64,000 nt of DNA. It comes from Chloroflexota bacterium (GTDB taxonomy: Bacteria > Chloroflexota > Anaerolineae > Anaerolineales > Villigracilaceae). The number at the start of each line of letters is the position of its first letter. Positions within the stretch are counted from its first letter, which is position 1. Shown here one piece after another: positions 21,796 to 30,104 of this stretch. Made by a program: the position numbers and the translations under genes. The stretch is from contig JAJYLQ010000001.1 of assembly GCA_021787595.1 (NCBI GenBank), positions 186,001 to 250,000 on the forward strand. The letters are read 5' to 3'. Below the pieces are notes generated by a model, which worked only from the letters and a program-made list of their open reading frames with translations, was not told where the DNA came from and ran no database searches.

Positions 21796-23409
21796 TCAGC
21801 CCAGATAATCCTTCAGAGCCCTGCTGCGGCTCGGATGCCGCAATTTACGCAGCGCCTTCGCCTCGATCTGGCGAATGCGTTCGCGCGTCACGTTGAAATA
21901 CCTGCTGACTTCCTCCAACGTGTGATCTTTGCCATCCATCAAACCAAAGCGCAATTCGAGCACCTGCCGCTCGCGTTCCGAGAGTCCTTCCAGCGCGTGC
22001 TGGACTTCCTCGCGCAACATCTCGCGCGCCGCGGCATCCATCGGCGATGGCGCGTCTTCGTCCTCGATGAAATCGCCAAGCTGACTCGAATCCTCATCCC
22101 CCACCGGGCCTTCGAGCGAGACCGGCTCCTCGGCAGAACGCAGCACGCGGTCGATCTTTTGAGTGGCAACTTCGAGCCGGCGCTGCAGCGAAGAGTCCAG
22201 CGGCTTTTCTTCCGCCTGCGCGCGCAGAATGGACTGCACATCCGCCGCATGCATATAACCTACTTCGAGCGCCAATTCACTGGTGGTCGGCTCACGGCCC
22301 AATTCCTGAGTCAGCTCGCGCTGCGCGCGCAGGATGCGCGAGATGGATTCGAACAAATGCACCGGGATGCGAATCGTGCGCGCCTGCTCTGCAATCGAAC
22401 GGTTGATGGATTGCCGGATCCACCACGTGGCATACGTGCTGAATTTGAAGCCGCGGCGCGGGTCGAACTTGCCCACCGCGCGCAACAAGCCGAGGTTGCC
22501 TTCCTGGATCAGATCGAGGAGCGAAATGCCGCGTCCAAGATATTTCTTCGCAACGCTGACCACCAATCGCAAGTTGGCGCGGACGATCGCGTGGTTCGCC
22601 TCCTCAGCGCGGGCTTGCGCGGAATCCAGCTCGTTGGCGAGAATCTTTTCCTTCGGCAGATTCCGGTAAAGGGTCCGCAAGACCGGCAGTTTTCGACAAT
22701 CGGTGACGGAACGCGAAAGCCAGTCCGCATAATCCACCGGCAAAAGATAAAGGCAAAGAAAAACGCTGTACGCTTTTCGCACCATGCTGTCCCACAGCGG
22801 ATCATGCCCCCAACGGTCGTTGGCAAGGAACGCGCGCAGATACGAAGGCTCGTCGAATTCCCAGCCTTCGTGAAGCGACTGCGCCTCGGACAAGGTCGAA
22901 CAAAGATCGGGCAATTCCGTATCGAGGCGTCTGGCATCTTCGCCAAAACGTTTCCATGCTGTGATCAGTTCGGAGAGCAGGCTGTGATATACCGCCATCG
23001 CCGGCTGGAGGCCTTTGCGAACGGGACGGCGGCGGAAAGTTCCGATCCAGCGGCTGGCCTCGATCAGAGTCGCGAGGCGGAACTCGCTGTCGGAATCGAG
23101 CAGCTGCACCTGACCGATCTCGCGCAAATACAGTCGCACCGGGTCTTCGGATAATTCCGCCGCGATCTCAGGGCGGCGCTCATCGAACAAATCCTCTTCG
23201 ATGAGTTCTTCCTCCTCCGATTGGCTCAAATCCGGTTCAGGCTCGGACGCGGATTCTTCCGCATTGAGTTCCTCCTCGACATCGGCTTCCTCGAACAGTT
23301 CCCCGGCCGGTCGCCTGCGCCCGCGCGAAGTTTCCGGCGCGGCATTCTTCTTTTGCGTCCCGCCTGTTCGAGCTTTGGTTTTGCGGTTGGCCTTTTTCTT
23401 TGCGGTCAT
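21796..23409 (-). CDS. rpoD: RNA polymerase primary sigma factor
   Basis: A 537-residue SigA/RpoD. An acidic and basic, low-complexity N-terminus (about 1-88) stands where region 1.1 would be. Region 1.2 is [16 protein letters not shown] (89-104). Regions 2.1-2.4 run from [17 protein letters not shown] to [20 protein letters not shown] (about 278-333). Region 3 follows, and region 4.2 ends [20 protein letters not shown]. Between residues 115 and 265 is a non-conserved spacer. A 20-residue or so insertion ([20 protein letters not shown]) sits between regions 3.0 and 3.2, before [20 protein letters not shown]. It follows dnaG by 39 bp, as in the classical macromolecular-synthesis operon. Confidence 0.95.
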   Translation of the reverse strand: MTAKKKANRKTKARTGGTQKKNAAPETSRGRRRPAGELFEEADVEEELNAEESASEPEPDLSQSEEEELIEEDLFDERRPEIAAELSEDPVRLYLREIGQVQLLDSDSEFRLATLIEASRWIGTFRRRPVRKGLQPAMAVYHSLLSELITAWKRFGEDARRLDTELPDLCSTLSEAQSLHEGWEFDEPSYLRAFLANDRWGHDPLWDSMVRKAYSVFLCLYLLPVDYADWLSRSVTDCRKLPVLRTLYRNLPKEKILANELDSAQARAEEANHAIVRANLRLVVSVAKKYLGRGISLLDLIQEGNLGLLRAVGKFDPRRGFKFSTYATWWIRQSINRSIAEQARTIRIPVHLFESISRILRAQRELTQELGREPTTSELALEVGYMHAADVQSILRAQAEEKPLDSSLQRRLEVATQKIDRVLRSAEEPVSLEGPVGDEDSSQLGDFIEDEDAPSPMDAAAREMLREEVQHALEGLSERERQVLELRFGLMDGKDHTLEEVSRYFNVTRERIRQIEAKALRKLRHPSRSRALKDYLG

Positions 23410-23448
23410 TTTTCCCTTCGCCCTGACTTACCCAAAAAACCATGACGT

Positions 23449-25356
23449 CTATTCGAGCCGCTTCAACGACATCTTATGAGTCAGCTCGTCCAAAACGCGT
23501 TTCATCTGCATAAGCTTTACTTCTTCCTTTTGATAAAGCGTAACGGTATCCTTGTCGCCCTGATCCTGCGCTTCCTGCTGCAAAAACCGATATTGGATCA
23601 GCATTTGACTGATGGCTTCGAAGCGCATTCTCTTCACGCTGCGAAGCAGGTCCTCCACCAGCTTTTCTTCCACGGGGTCGAGCTTTTCGGTCTGCGACAG
23701 CAATTCACGCGAAAGACCGCGCAGCGATTCGGGCAGCGCTTCTGCGACGAACTCGTGATGCTCGGCCCGATCCTGCTCGACGGCCTCACGAATAAGTCCG
23801 AACAACATCTGGTAATCAGTATACTCGAAATCCTGCGCCGACAGAGTAGTAAGTCCGTACTGCCCCAGTTTGCGGTCGAGCCGGTACAGCAGCTCGGGCC
23901 TGCGGAACAAAACCCCGATGAGATACGCCTCGACCTTTTGACTGGACGATACCGCCACCGCAACCGGCGCGGACTCCCGGACCGCTTCCCGTTTAATCGG
24001 CCTCGTCCGCCTCGCACGTGGACCCTGAACCTGTGTGCCAACCAACGCGCTTTCACTGACCCTCAGCATTCGCGCCAATTGCTGGCGGTATGTGTCGCGT
24101 TCCATTGCGTTGGGCAAATCTTCGATCAGCGGCAGGATTTGGGCCGCGATTTGATTCTTCATTTTCGGGTCTTTCAAATCGCGCCCCGACGCGAGCGTCT
24201 CCATCACATGCGTGACGATGGGCTTGGCATTCTCGATCAAGCGCGGCCATTCCTCTTTATCGCGCGCCGCGATTTCATCCGGGTCGAGATTGTCAGGCAT
24301 CGCCGCCACGCGCAGATCCGCCTGCAGACGCGCTTCGTTGCGTAACAATCCGCGCGCGTCGAAGCCAAGCTCACCTTCGTGATCCATGGCGGCGCGCGCC
24401 GCGTCCAGGCCGCGCAGCACAGCTTTTTGTCCCGCGGTGTCGGGGTCGAGCGCCAGCACAATTCGACGCGTGAAGCGTTTCAGCAGACGCAGCTGATCTT
24501 CGGTCAGCGCCGTGCCCATCGGCGAGACGACATTTTCGTATCCCGCCTGGTGCAAAGCGATGACGTCCAAATAGCCCTCGACGATCACAGCCTGATCGGC
24601 GGCGCGGATTGGTTTGCGCGCCCGGTCCAATCCGTAAAGCAAGCGGCCTTTTGAAAAGACCGGCGTTTCAGGTGAATTCAAAAATTTTGGAATATCGTCT
24701 GGGTCAACGATGCGCGCGCCGAAACCAGCCATCTCCCCTTTTTCATTACGGATCGGAATCATGATGCGGTGGCGAAAACGGTCGAATCGTCTGCCGCTTT
24801 CATTCTCGGAAAGCAACCCCGCGTCGAACACATCCTGCTCCGAGTAGCCGCGCTGCGTGAAATGCTTCAAGGCGTTGTCGAAGCCCTGGGGCGCGTAGCC
24901 CAGCCCAAACGTCTCGATGGCTGCGTCGGTCAGTTTGCGCTTCTCGCGGAGATACGTCAAAACGCCGGCGTTGCTGAGAAGATGACCGCGATAAAAGATC
25001 AGCGCGTCCTCGAGCAGTTTCCGCAGATGATCGTAGGCTTCCTTTTGCTCCGGTTTTTCCGGCTGATACGTTGGGACTTCCACGCCCGCGCGCGCCGCAA
25101 GTTTTTGAAGCGCTTCCCTGAAATCAATCCCCTCTTTCTTCATCACGAACTTGAAGATGTCGCCGCCCTCGTTGCATTCGCCGAAGCAGCGCCACGTGCC
25201 CGTCTCCGGCCAGACGACGAATGCCGGGGTGTGTTTGTTCGCATGAAACGGGCAGAAGCCTGTGTAGTTCTTTCCAGTCTTGCGCAGCTTGACGCCGGCC
25301 TCGGAGACGAGGTCAACAATATCAATGCGCGATTTGATTTCGTCGGTAGCGGACAT
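23449..25356 (-). CDS. dnaG: DNA primase
   Basis: A 635-residue primase. The N-terminal zinc domain (residues 20-75) reads TGFCPFHANKHTPAF...WRCFGECNEGGD. The second zinc pair is C-x3-C, one residue longer than the usual C-x2-C. Next are the DnaG N-terminal core (LTYLREKRKLTDAAIETFGLG), the Toprim motifs AVIVEGYLDVIALHQAG and VLALDPDTAGQKA, and a divergent C-terminal helicase-binding region. The ATG at 25356 (MSATDEIKSRID) is chosen; a frame back to 25410 runs through the promoter. No Shine-Dalgarno is seen and the 5' leader would be very short. Confidence 0.95.
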   Translation of the reverse strand: MSATDEIKSRIDIVDLVSEAGVKLRKTGKNYTGFCPFHANKHTPAFVVWPETGTWRCFGECNEGGDIFKFVMKKEGIDFREALQKLAARAGVEVPTYQPEKPEQKEAYDHLRKLLEDALIFYRGHLLSNAGVLTYLREKRKLTDAAIETFGLGYAPQGFDNALKHFTQRGYSEQDVFDAGLLSENESGRRFDRFRHRIMIPIRNEKGEMAGFGARIVDPDDIPKFLNSPETPVFSKGRLLYGLDRARKPIRAADQAVIVEGYLDVIALHQAGYENVVSPMGTALTEDQLRLLKRFTRRIVLALDPDTAGQKAVLRGLDAARAAMDHEGELGFDARGLLRNEARLQADLRVAAMPDNLDPDEIAARDKEEWPRLIENAKPIVTHVMETLASGRDLKDPKMKNQIAAQILPLIEDLPNAMERDTYRQQLARMLRVSESALVGTQVQGPRARRTRPIKREAVRESAPVAVAVSSSQKVEAYLIGVLFRRPELLYRLDRKLGQYGLTTLSAQDFEYTDYQMLFGLIREAVEQDRAEHHEFVAEALPESLRGLSRELLSQTEKLDPVEEKLVEDLLRSVKRMRFEAISQMLIQYRFLQQEAQDQGDKDTVTLYQKEEVKLMQMKRVLDELTHKMSLKRLE

Positions 25357-25369
25357 GGGTGCTGAAAGA

Positions 25370-25398
25370 ATTATAGACGCGCTTCGATGGATTGGCAA
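25370..25398 (-). promoter_or_regulatory. dnaG-rpoD promoter
   Basis: Read on the minus strand: -35 TTGCCA (25398-25393), a 17-bp spacer and -10 TATAAT (25375-25370). The start codon is only 13 nt beyond the -10, giving a predicted leader of about 6 nt with no ribosome-binding site. Confidence 0.75.
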
Positions 25399-25460
25399 AT
25401 CTTGAAGCAAATGTCAGGGTTTTTTTAAATGAAAGAGACAATCCCATCTGGAGGCACACC

Positions 25461-25838
25461 ATGTTTAACCGTTTCGGCAGCATATCCATCCCCAAGGTTG
25501 ACAGCGCCTCGCTGCTGGTATTCTGGCTGGTCGTTGTCAACCTGGCTTTCAACGTATTGTCCAATGCCAGTTTCCGCGTCTCGGCCATGAGTGCCACATG
25601 GCGCGGGCTGCTCATCTGGCAGGTCGTCGGCAACCTGGCCGGTTTCGTCACGGTCATCACGCTGACGTGGCTGTTGAAGTACATGCCGTTGAGCATCGCC
25701 TTCCCGCTCACGACCGGCTTGACGGTGCTTGGTGTGCAAATGGTCGCGGCCAGTTGGATCTTCCACGAGCCCATCTCGGAACGTCAATGGCTCGGGACGC
25801 TGGCAGTCGTGATCGGCATCTGGCTGATACGACGATAA
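25461..25838 (+). CDS. Small EamA/SMR-like membrane transporter protein
   Basis: A 125-residue integral membrane protein with four hydrophobic helices: FWLVVVNLAFNVLSN, LIWQVVGNLAGFVTVITLTWLL, LSIAFPLTTGLTVLGVQMVAA and QWLGTLAVVIGIWLIR. The last two, with FHEPISERQW between them, are the half-repeat of EamA/DMT and SMR transporters. Being half-sized, it would act as a dimer. The substrate is unknown. GGAGG lies 6 nt before the ATG at 25461, so the longer frame from 25392 is not used. It diverges from dnaG; the region between holds the dnaG promoter. Confidence 0.75.
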   Translation: MFNRFGSISIPKVDSASLLVFWLVVVNLAFNVLSNASFRVSAMSATWRGLLIWQVVGNLAGFVTVITLTWLLKYMPLSIAFPLTTGLTVLGVQMVAASWIFHEPISERQWLGTLAVVIGIWLIRR

Positions 25839-25850
25839 CATCAGCAATAA

Positions 25851-25922
25851 ATCCATCCACAGAGTTCGCAGATTACGCCGATTTTTTCTTATCGTATCCG
25901 TGAAATCTGCGTTAATTTGCGG
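25851..25922. repeat. Imperfect palindromic repeat (CGCAGATTACGC ... CTGCGTTAATTTGCGG)
   Basis: CACAGAGTTCGCAGATTACG and AATCTGCGTTAATTTGCGGA lie inverted around an AT-rich centre. Such AAATCTGCGT-type palindromes are frequent intergenic repeats in this kind of genome (recalled). Only one copy is seen here. The right arm runs to within 10 bp of the next start codon. Confidence 0.5.
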
Positions 25923-25932
25923 ATTGCATCAA

Positions 25933-26514
25933 ATGAACCCTCTTCGTTCCATCATCCGCCGCTTCGACGACTGGCTGAGTCACGTGGAAGGCGTCGAGCC
26001 GTTCACGGACGATCCGCAGTGCATCATGCGGATACAGACCGGCCAGATCGAACATGACATCATATTTTCCAATCGGACGATTCGTTCCGGATCACGAGCG
26101 CTCTTCCTCCACTTTTGGAACAATCACATGCCGATCCTCCCGGACGGTGGGCCGGACCTTGCTTACGGATTAAGATTCCAGCGAGCGATCGTCCATTCGA
26201 TGAAATTGATCGCGCAGCACATTCAAAACGAACCGTCTTTGGACGAAATCCAGATCGTCGGCGGAATCACAACATTCATCTCGCGCGAGCAGGCTGACGG
26301 CGGCCGCGCGACGTTCCAGCATCTTGGCTTTACGATCTTCCCCTATCACCGCGTCCTCGGAGCGTTCGGCGAATTCTGGGAAAACTTCTATGGCTGGTGG
26401 CTGATGTGGACATACAACCCCGTCAGCGCGCGCTATAGAAAAATGTTCGAAATGCAGCGCACGGAATTTTGGATGACGAAGGAAAACTTTCTGGATCGGT
26501 TCGGAAAAAAGTAG
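25933..26514 (+). CDS. Conserved-looking protein of unknown function
   Basis: A 193-residue soluble protein, not recognised. It starts MNPLRSIIRRFDDWLSHVEG and contains CIMRIQTGQIEHDIIFSNRTIRSGSRALFLHFWNNHMP (in pieces), SRALFLHFWNNHMPILPDGG, and an aromatic-rich end (FGEFWENFYGWWLMWTYNPVS). No signal peptide or membrane segment is visible. The many His, Trp and Arg residues in LHFWNNHM might mark an active or ligand site, but that is guesswork. A remote resemblance to Bacillus YkoP-like proteins came to mind and could not be tested. There is no Shine-Dalgarno, and a palindromic repeat reaches close to the start. Confidence 0.6.
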   Translation: MNPLRSIIRRFDDWLSHVEGVEPFTDDPQCIMRIQTGQIEHDIIFSNRTIRSGSRALFLHFWNNHMPILPDGGPDLAYGLRFQRAIVHSMKLIAQHIQNEPSLDEIQIVGGITTFISREQADGGRATFQHLGFTIFPYHRVLGAFGEFWENFYGWWLMWTYNPVSARYRKMFEMQRTEFWMTKENFLDRFGKK

Positions 26515-26538
26515 AGACGGCCAAATGGCCGTCTCTAC
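26504..26538 (-). terminator. Terminator of the low-complexity protein gene
   Basis: Read on the minus strand: GTAGAGACGGCC-ATTT-GGCCGTCTCTAC followed by TTTTTT, a 12-bp perfect stem. It overlaps the stop codon of the plus-strand gene ending at 26514. The TAGAGACGGCC palindrome is also a repeat type. Confidence 0.85.
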
Positions 26539-26560
26539 TGGCGAAAGGAGGAAGGGGCGC

Positions 26561-27010
26561 TTAGTGACCGAGGCTTACGCCCGCGTTCGAATCAGACTGT
26601 CCGCCAAAGAGCAGGTTCAGGAACAAGCTGCTGCCTGTGGCATTGACCGAAGTCTGCGTGTTCGCGTTGGCGTTTGCGCCGGCATTTGTCTGGCCATTGC
26701 CCTTGAGCAGGTTCTTTAACGCCGCACCCAGATTCGCTCCGCCGCCGGCATTACCGGATGCGGAAGCAGAACTTGAAACGGAACTGTGCGAATGGGACGA
26801 AGCGCTGGCGCCGGCATTCGCCGAAGTCTGCGCCGAGGCGTTGGCTGTGGCATTCGAAGCGGTCTGCATTCCAAAGTCCGCGGCTTGAGCGACAATGCCT
26901 TCCACGCGCTGAAGAGTCTGTTCAGCCTTGCTGCGAACACTTCCATTGAGGCCGGCGGTCACGCCGAAACTCAATATCAGGGACAGAACTATTTGAGCGA
27001 TCGTTTTCAT
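26561..27010 (-). CDS. Exported low-complexity Ala/Asn/Ser/Gly-rich protein
   Basis: A 149-residue protein with a signal peptide (MKTIAQIVLSLILSFGVTAG, cleavage about residue 20-26). Then comes a short helical part (SKAEQTLQRVEGIVAQAADFG) and a long tail of about 100 residues built almost only of Ala, Asn, Ser, Gly, Thr and Gln, such as ANASAQTSANAGASASSHSH and GQTNAGANANANTQTS. Two hydrophobic patches, GAALKNLLKG and SLFLNLLFGG, interrupt it. The ATG at 27010 has an ideal GGAGGT 8 nt upstream. No family is recognised. It may be a surface or matrix protein. A strong terminator follows. Confidence 0.75.
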   Translation of the reverse strand: MKTIAQIVLSLILSFGVTAGLNGSVRSKAEQTLQRVEGIVAQAADFGMQTASNATANASAQTSANAGASASSHSHSSVSSSASASGNAGGGANLGAALKNLLKGNGQTNAGANANANTQTSVNATGSSLFLNLLFGGQSDSNAGVSLGH

Positions 27011-27209
27011 GGAAATACCTCCGGGTTGGATTCGATTTTCGTTGCTGCAGTCGTTCATTCCAGATAACGAGGCATCACCGCAAATGTTATGCAACAATAG
27101 AAATCAGGGCCATTGGGGTTTGCCGTGAATGTCAGCCGTTTGATTGCCTATTGTGGAAATGTAACTGTTCAGGCTACCATGTCATTCTGAGCAGAGCCCC
27201 CTTTGCAGC

Positions 27210-27244
27210 GCCTAACCGAGCTTCGCAATTGGTTAGGCTCTTTA
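27210..27244. terminator. Hairpin GCCTAACC ... GGTTAGGC
   Basis: An 8-bp perfect stem with a 13-nt loop and a CTCTTT end on the plus strand. It lies downstream of the minus-strand gene at 27274 but has its T-tract on the plus side, so its role is unclear. The flanking CATTCTGAGCAGAGC looks like part of another dispersed repeat. Confidence 0.35.
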
Positions 27245-27273
27245 CCCAAACATCAAGGTATCCAACACTTAAC

Positions 27274-27792
27274 TCAACGCGTCCAGACAAAAGTCATCAG
27301 CTGTTCTCCCGTCGTCGCATCCAACACTACATCAAACTCATTACTTGTTGCGTGAGGACCATTCGGCGATCCAACGGACTGCGAATAAACTCCCACATAC
27401 GTCACAATCCAGACCAATCGTGGATTGAGAAATGTTGGATCAACTTTTTCCCCGGCTTGAGCAGAGGATCGCAATAGTAGGTTGCCAAGTCGGCCCAAAT
27501 TTGCAGTGATACCAATTAGGCTTTTGGTATATTGCAAATTTGGAAACTGCTTATTTGCTGCGTCAATGGCTTGGTCTCTCGAGATGATAGTTTGAGTGAT
27601 TGTGGCTGGGTCAACAGGCTCGAATGTCCAATTCTCCTTTGCTAAATCCTGTTTTAATACGTTTCCATCTGGAAGATTGGATTGGGCCAGGGCCGGGGTT
27701 AATTTGTTAGCATAGGCGTGTCCCAAAAACCACCCTATACCAGCCAGGATTACCAAAACGCCAATCAATATTAATACGGTTTTCTTTTGCAT
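27274..27792 (-). CDS. Membrane-anchored protein with PepSY-like C-terminus
   Basis: A 172-residue protein with one N-terminal membrane helix (MQKKTVLILIGVLVILAGIGWFLGHAYANK, in pieces) and an exterior domain. The end, LVWIVTYVGVYSQSVG...NEFDVVLDATTGEQLMTFV, resembles the PepSY fold, in which the 'DATTGE' hairpin is typical. PepSY domains inhibit peptidases or sense periplasmic signals. SRDQAIDAANKQFPN is a second PepSY-like helix. AGGAG lies 8 nt before the ATG at 27792, which favours it over the ATG at 27798. It follows the frameshifted exported gene on the same strand and may be in one transcript with it. Confidence 0.65.
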   Translation of the reverse strand: MQKKTVLILIGVLVILAGIGWFLGHAYANKLTPALAQSNLPDGNVLKQDLAKENWTFEPVDPATITQTIISRDQAIDAANKQFPNLQYTKSLIGITANLGRLGNLLLRSSAQAGEKVDPTFLNPRLVWIVTYVGVYSQSVGSPNGPHATSNEFDVVLDATTGEQLMTFVWTR

Positions 27793-27838
27793 GTTCATAT
27801 CTCCTGATGCAGAAATACTTGTGCAAAACAACTCTGCC

Positions 27839-28505
27839 TCATTGTGTCCAGTTATCTTCCCAAGTATCTGGGTAAGTAAAGCCAGCGCTGGCATGATAGG
27901 AAGTCCCCGGGGATACATATATTGACAAGCTGTTTGTGTTCACCTGAAACCAGCCAGACCCATCTTGAAAACTGAGGTCGGTCATTCGGAAATGTGACGT
28001 TCCAGTGCCACCAAGCTGAATAGACGTGTCGGTTGTTTCACCAAAATACTGCTCATCGGATGTTGTAGTGAAACCAAGTGTACTTGTAGAAGCACAATCT
28101 TTCTGTGTGCCATCAATGTATCCGCACCAATAAATACTAGATCGCTGGATTTTATATTCGTGGACGTTACTATTGATAGTACCGTAGGTGAAACGACAGT
28201 AATTACCACATCCATTCCAATATTCAACGAAATAGGATGGGGCGCTATCTGATGATGTTCTTAAGCCACCCTGCTTGAATGTAAGCGCTTGACCCTCCTG
28301 CCATAACCCATTCCGTGGAGAAACCGCCTGATACTGGAACATTGGGATTGCCATAAGGGAGGCGAGCCGAGACCCCGGTCGCTGATGACGCATAATCATG
28401 GTATCCTGCAAAGTAGTTGCCTGCGGCCTTAACTGGGGTAATACTGCCAATTACAAAACCAACCAACAATGCAAGCACCATTGAGAAAAGCAAACGCCAA
28501 CGCAT
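27839..28505 (-). pseudogene. Exported protein gene with a single-base frameshift
   Basis: Two frames on the minus strand join into one protein of about 221 residues. The first (from ATG 28505) has a signal peptide, MRWRLLFSMVLALLVGFVIG...PVKA, then AGNYFAGYHDYASSATGVSARLPYG. It stops at 28245. The second frame continues the same kind of sequence from about 28262: RTSSDSAPSYFVEYWNGCGNYCRFTYG and so on to SAGFTYPDTWEDNWTQ at 27839. Removing one base in TGGCTTAAGA near 28262 restores one reading frame (AGW-LRTSSD). Two Cys pairs suggest an extracellular, disulfide-bonded domain; no family is recognised. AGGAG precedes the start. The break may be a true mutation, an assembly error or, less likely, a recoding site. 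Confidence 0.65.
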
Positions 28506-28512
28506 GTTATGC

Positions 28513-28637
28513 ACTCCTTTCGCAGTAGAGAAACATTTAACCACCTCTTTCACTCTACTCCTTTTGGAGTCGTTTGTCACTGGAATTAATACCAGTTCTT
28601 TTCCTGGGAATTATTCGAGGTTGTCAGACAAACGACG
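28513..28637 (-). promoter_or_regulatory. Duplicated leader, copy 1 (in front of the frameshifted exported gene)
   Basis: This stretch matches 31603-31730 over about 120 bp. Read on the minus strand it holds, in order: the last codons of a response-regulator gene (CTGACAACCTCGAATAA), a near-palindrome CTGGTATTAATTCCAG, a -35-like GTGACA, a 17-bp spacer with the dyad ACTCC-AAAA-GGAGT, a -10-like TAGAGT, and the ribosome-binding site. No regulator gene precedes it here, so this copy is the derived one. Confidence 0.75.
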
Positions 28638-28639
28638 CG

Positions 28640-28917
28640 GCCGCGATTTCCAAAGAAAATTCCCGGAATTCACAAAATCAGTCTGGAGTTTCCCGGCTGA
28701 ATCTGCAAAAAAGATCGGACACCCTGCGCCGTTTCTAGCTGAGCTGCCGTATCGTTTGATTCAACTTTATACATTCTCAAATGAAATTATTCTTGATCCG
28801 TTTATGGGATCAGGCCAAACCGCGCTGGCGGCGATAAAGGCGAACCGGCATTATGTGGGATATGAAACGAATGAAGAATATTTAGTACTGGCACAAAAGC
28901 GAATCCGTCAGAAGTGA
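28640..28917 (+). pseudogene. DNA methyltransferase, C-terminal fragment
   Basis: About 92 residues of the end of a site-specific DNA methyltransferase (N4-cytosine/N6-adenine type, beta class). VWSFPAESAKKIGHPAPF and ELPYRLIQLYTF precede the AdoMet-binding motif DPFMGSGQTALAA, followed by YVGYETNEEYLVLAQKRI. The DPPY catalytic motif and the target-recognition domain, which should lie upstream, are missing. The frame begins exactly where the duplicated leader ends, so the fragment was cut at that junction. No start codon or ribosome-binding site fits, so it is unlikely to be expressed. It is presumably the relic of a restriction-modification or orphan methylase gene. Confidence 0.8.
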
Positions 28918-28932
28918 TGATTCTTCAGCCCA

Positions 28933-30084
28933 TCAATTTCGGTACTCCAAAAGCAAATAATCTCGGCCAACCCAATCGCTTGGCAGATTATACGTTTTGA
29001 TAATATTCCCATCAGGCGTTATCAAAAATACGCGACTATGTGTGCCGATTAGGAAATTATCTCCGAAGGGAGAGATTATGAAAGTTGCATCGGCTTCATT
29101 CTTTAGAAAATCTTCCGGGTTTATCACTGGCTTAAGTGTGGACATATTTATCAACATGGCTGGCGCTGGACCCTCACAAGGGCATCTTCTACTGTAATAC
29201 CATATGCCGTGATATTGATACTGTTTGGCAGTTTGTGTTGAATAAGTTAATGCATCGGAATTGGATATGGGGATAGAAAGAGTAATTTTTTGTGTCTGTA
29301 AATCAAAAACGTCCAAAATATTAGTATAAGTCAGTGTTATGCTGTTGCCAACAGGCTCCAAATATAAATGTCTTATATCTTGGTCAACAGCGATGAAAAA
29401 CCATTCTCCTTCCAATGGGACGCTCAATATCTTTTCCTCCACGATCCCAGAATCAGTATTGACAAGAAATACTTTTATTTGCTTGCTTCCATTTTGAAGA
29501 AGGCCGTTTGTGCTGATTGCGGCAATCTTGGAATCTTTTGTTTCAATAAAATCTAATATATGGCTTTTAAGATCAGCAATTGTTTTTATGGAGAAATCGT
29601 TTTGAACAACGCTGATTTTTCCGTTGGCTGTGGATAAAATCAACTTACCCTGAACTATGCTTGCCATTCCTGGCCCCAATCCACCAATAAATGACGAAGG
29701 GTCGAGAATTTGAACTTGACTTTTCTCGAGATTAACTTTTGCAAGGTATTGCCCTGTACTTCCGCTTAAAAGTGCATAGAATGTCGAATTATTGTCGTAG
29801 TATGCGAAACCAATCCGGAGCGGATGTTGTAAGGGATCATTAGCCTGCTTGATCTCGCTACCAAGATCGAGATCATGGAAACAACTCGAATCATCTAGGC
29901 AATTGAAATGCAATGTAGAGCCATCTAGGTAAATAGCTGCGATTGGAATGGGGGCCGCCGTGGTTTTGTCTAATGGACTCCTATTGCTAAATTCAGTAAA
30001 AAAAATGAAACCCGCGGCAATAACCAACAAGATGCCAGTTATTGGAAGAATGAAATTAATTAGGTATTTGTTCATTGTTAACAT
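28933..30084 (-). CDS. Membrane-anchored extracellular protein, possibly beta-propeller-like
   Basis: A 383-residue protein with an N-terminal membrane anchor (YLINFILPITGILLVIAAGF, about residues 7-29) and a large exterior domain. The domain has repeated short strands of the kind GKLILSTANGKISVVQND, KIAAISTNGLLQNGS and FLITPDGNIIKTYNL, which suggest a WD40/YVTN-like propeller, but no specific family is recognised. A RRCPCEGPAPAML segment carries a Cys pair. The start may be 30084 or, 9 nt further on, 30075; neither has a clear Shine-Dalgarno. A 13-bp hairpin (30105-30156) lies between it and the amidase gene upstream, on the same strand. The gene is AT-rich compared with the nuo operon. Confidence 0.6.
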   Translation of the reverse strand: MLTMNKYLINFILPITGILLVIAAGFIFFTEFSNRSPLDKTTAAPIPIAAIYLDGSTLHFNCLDDSSCFHDLDLGSEIKQANDPLQHPLRIGFAYYDNNSTFYALLSGSTGQYLAKVNLEKSQVQILDPSSFIGGLGPGMASIVQGKLILSTANGKISVVQNDFSIKTIADLKSHILDFIETKDSKIAAISTNGLLQNGSKQIKVFLVNTDSGIVEEKILSVPLEGEWFFIAVDQDIRHLYLEPVGNSITLTYTNILDVFDLQTQKITLSIPISNSDALTYSTQTAKQYQYHGIWYYSRRCPCEGPAPAMLINMSTLKPVINPEDFLKNEADATFIISPFGDNFLIGTHSRVFLITPDGNIIKTYNLPSDWVGRDYLLLEYRN

Positions 30085-30104
30085 CCGGTATCTCGACTAA
30101 AATA

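Noticed and set aside
21652-23154. A 500-residue frame on the plus strand opposite the sigma factor gene
   Set aside because: It is a shadow of rpoD: it follows codon bias of the real gene, has no ribosome-binding site, no recognisable domain, and spans the rpoD terminator and the nuo control region.
27839-27918. A longer start (from 27918) for the PepSY-like protein
   Set aside because: This stretch overlaps the end of the frameshifted exported gene; the AGGAG fits the ATG at 27792.
28255-28270. Programmed +1 frameshift as the main explanation of the split exported gene
   Set aside because: The site has a slip-prone CTT A but no stop, rare codon or internal Shine-Dalgarno. A simple indel is the more economical reading, so the gene is listed as broken.
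28417-28639. A full-length start for the methyltransferase in front of the fragment
   Set aside because: The frame upstream of 28640 crosses the leader and the signal-peptide region of the opposite gene, and nothing in it resembles a methyltransferase.
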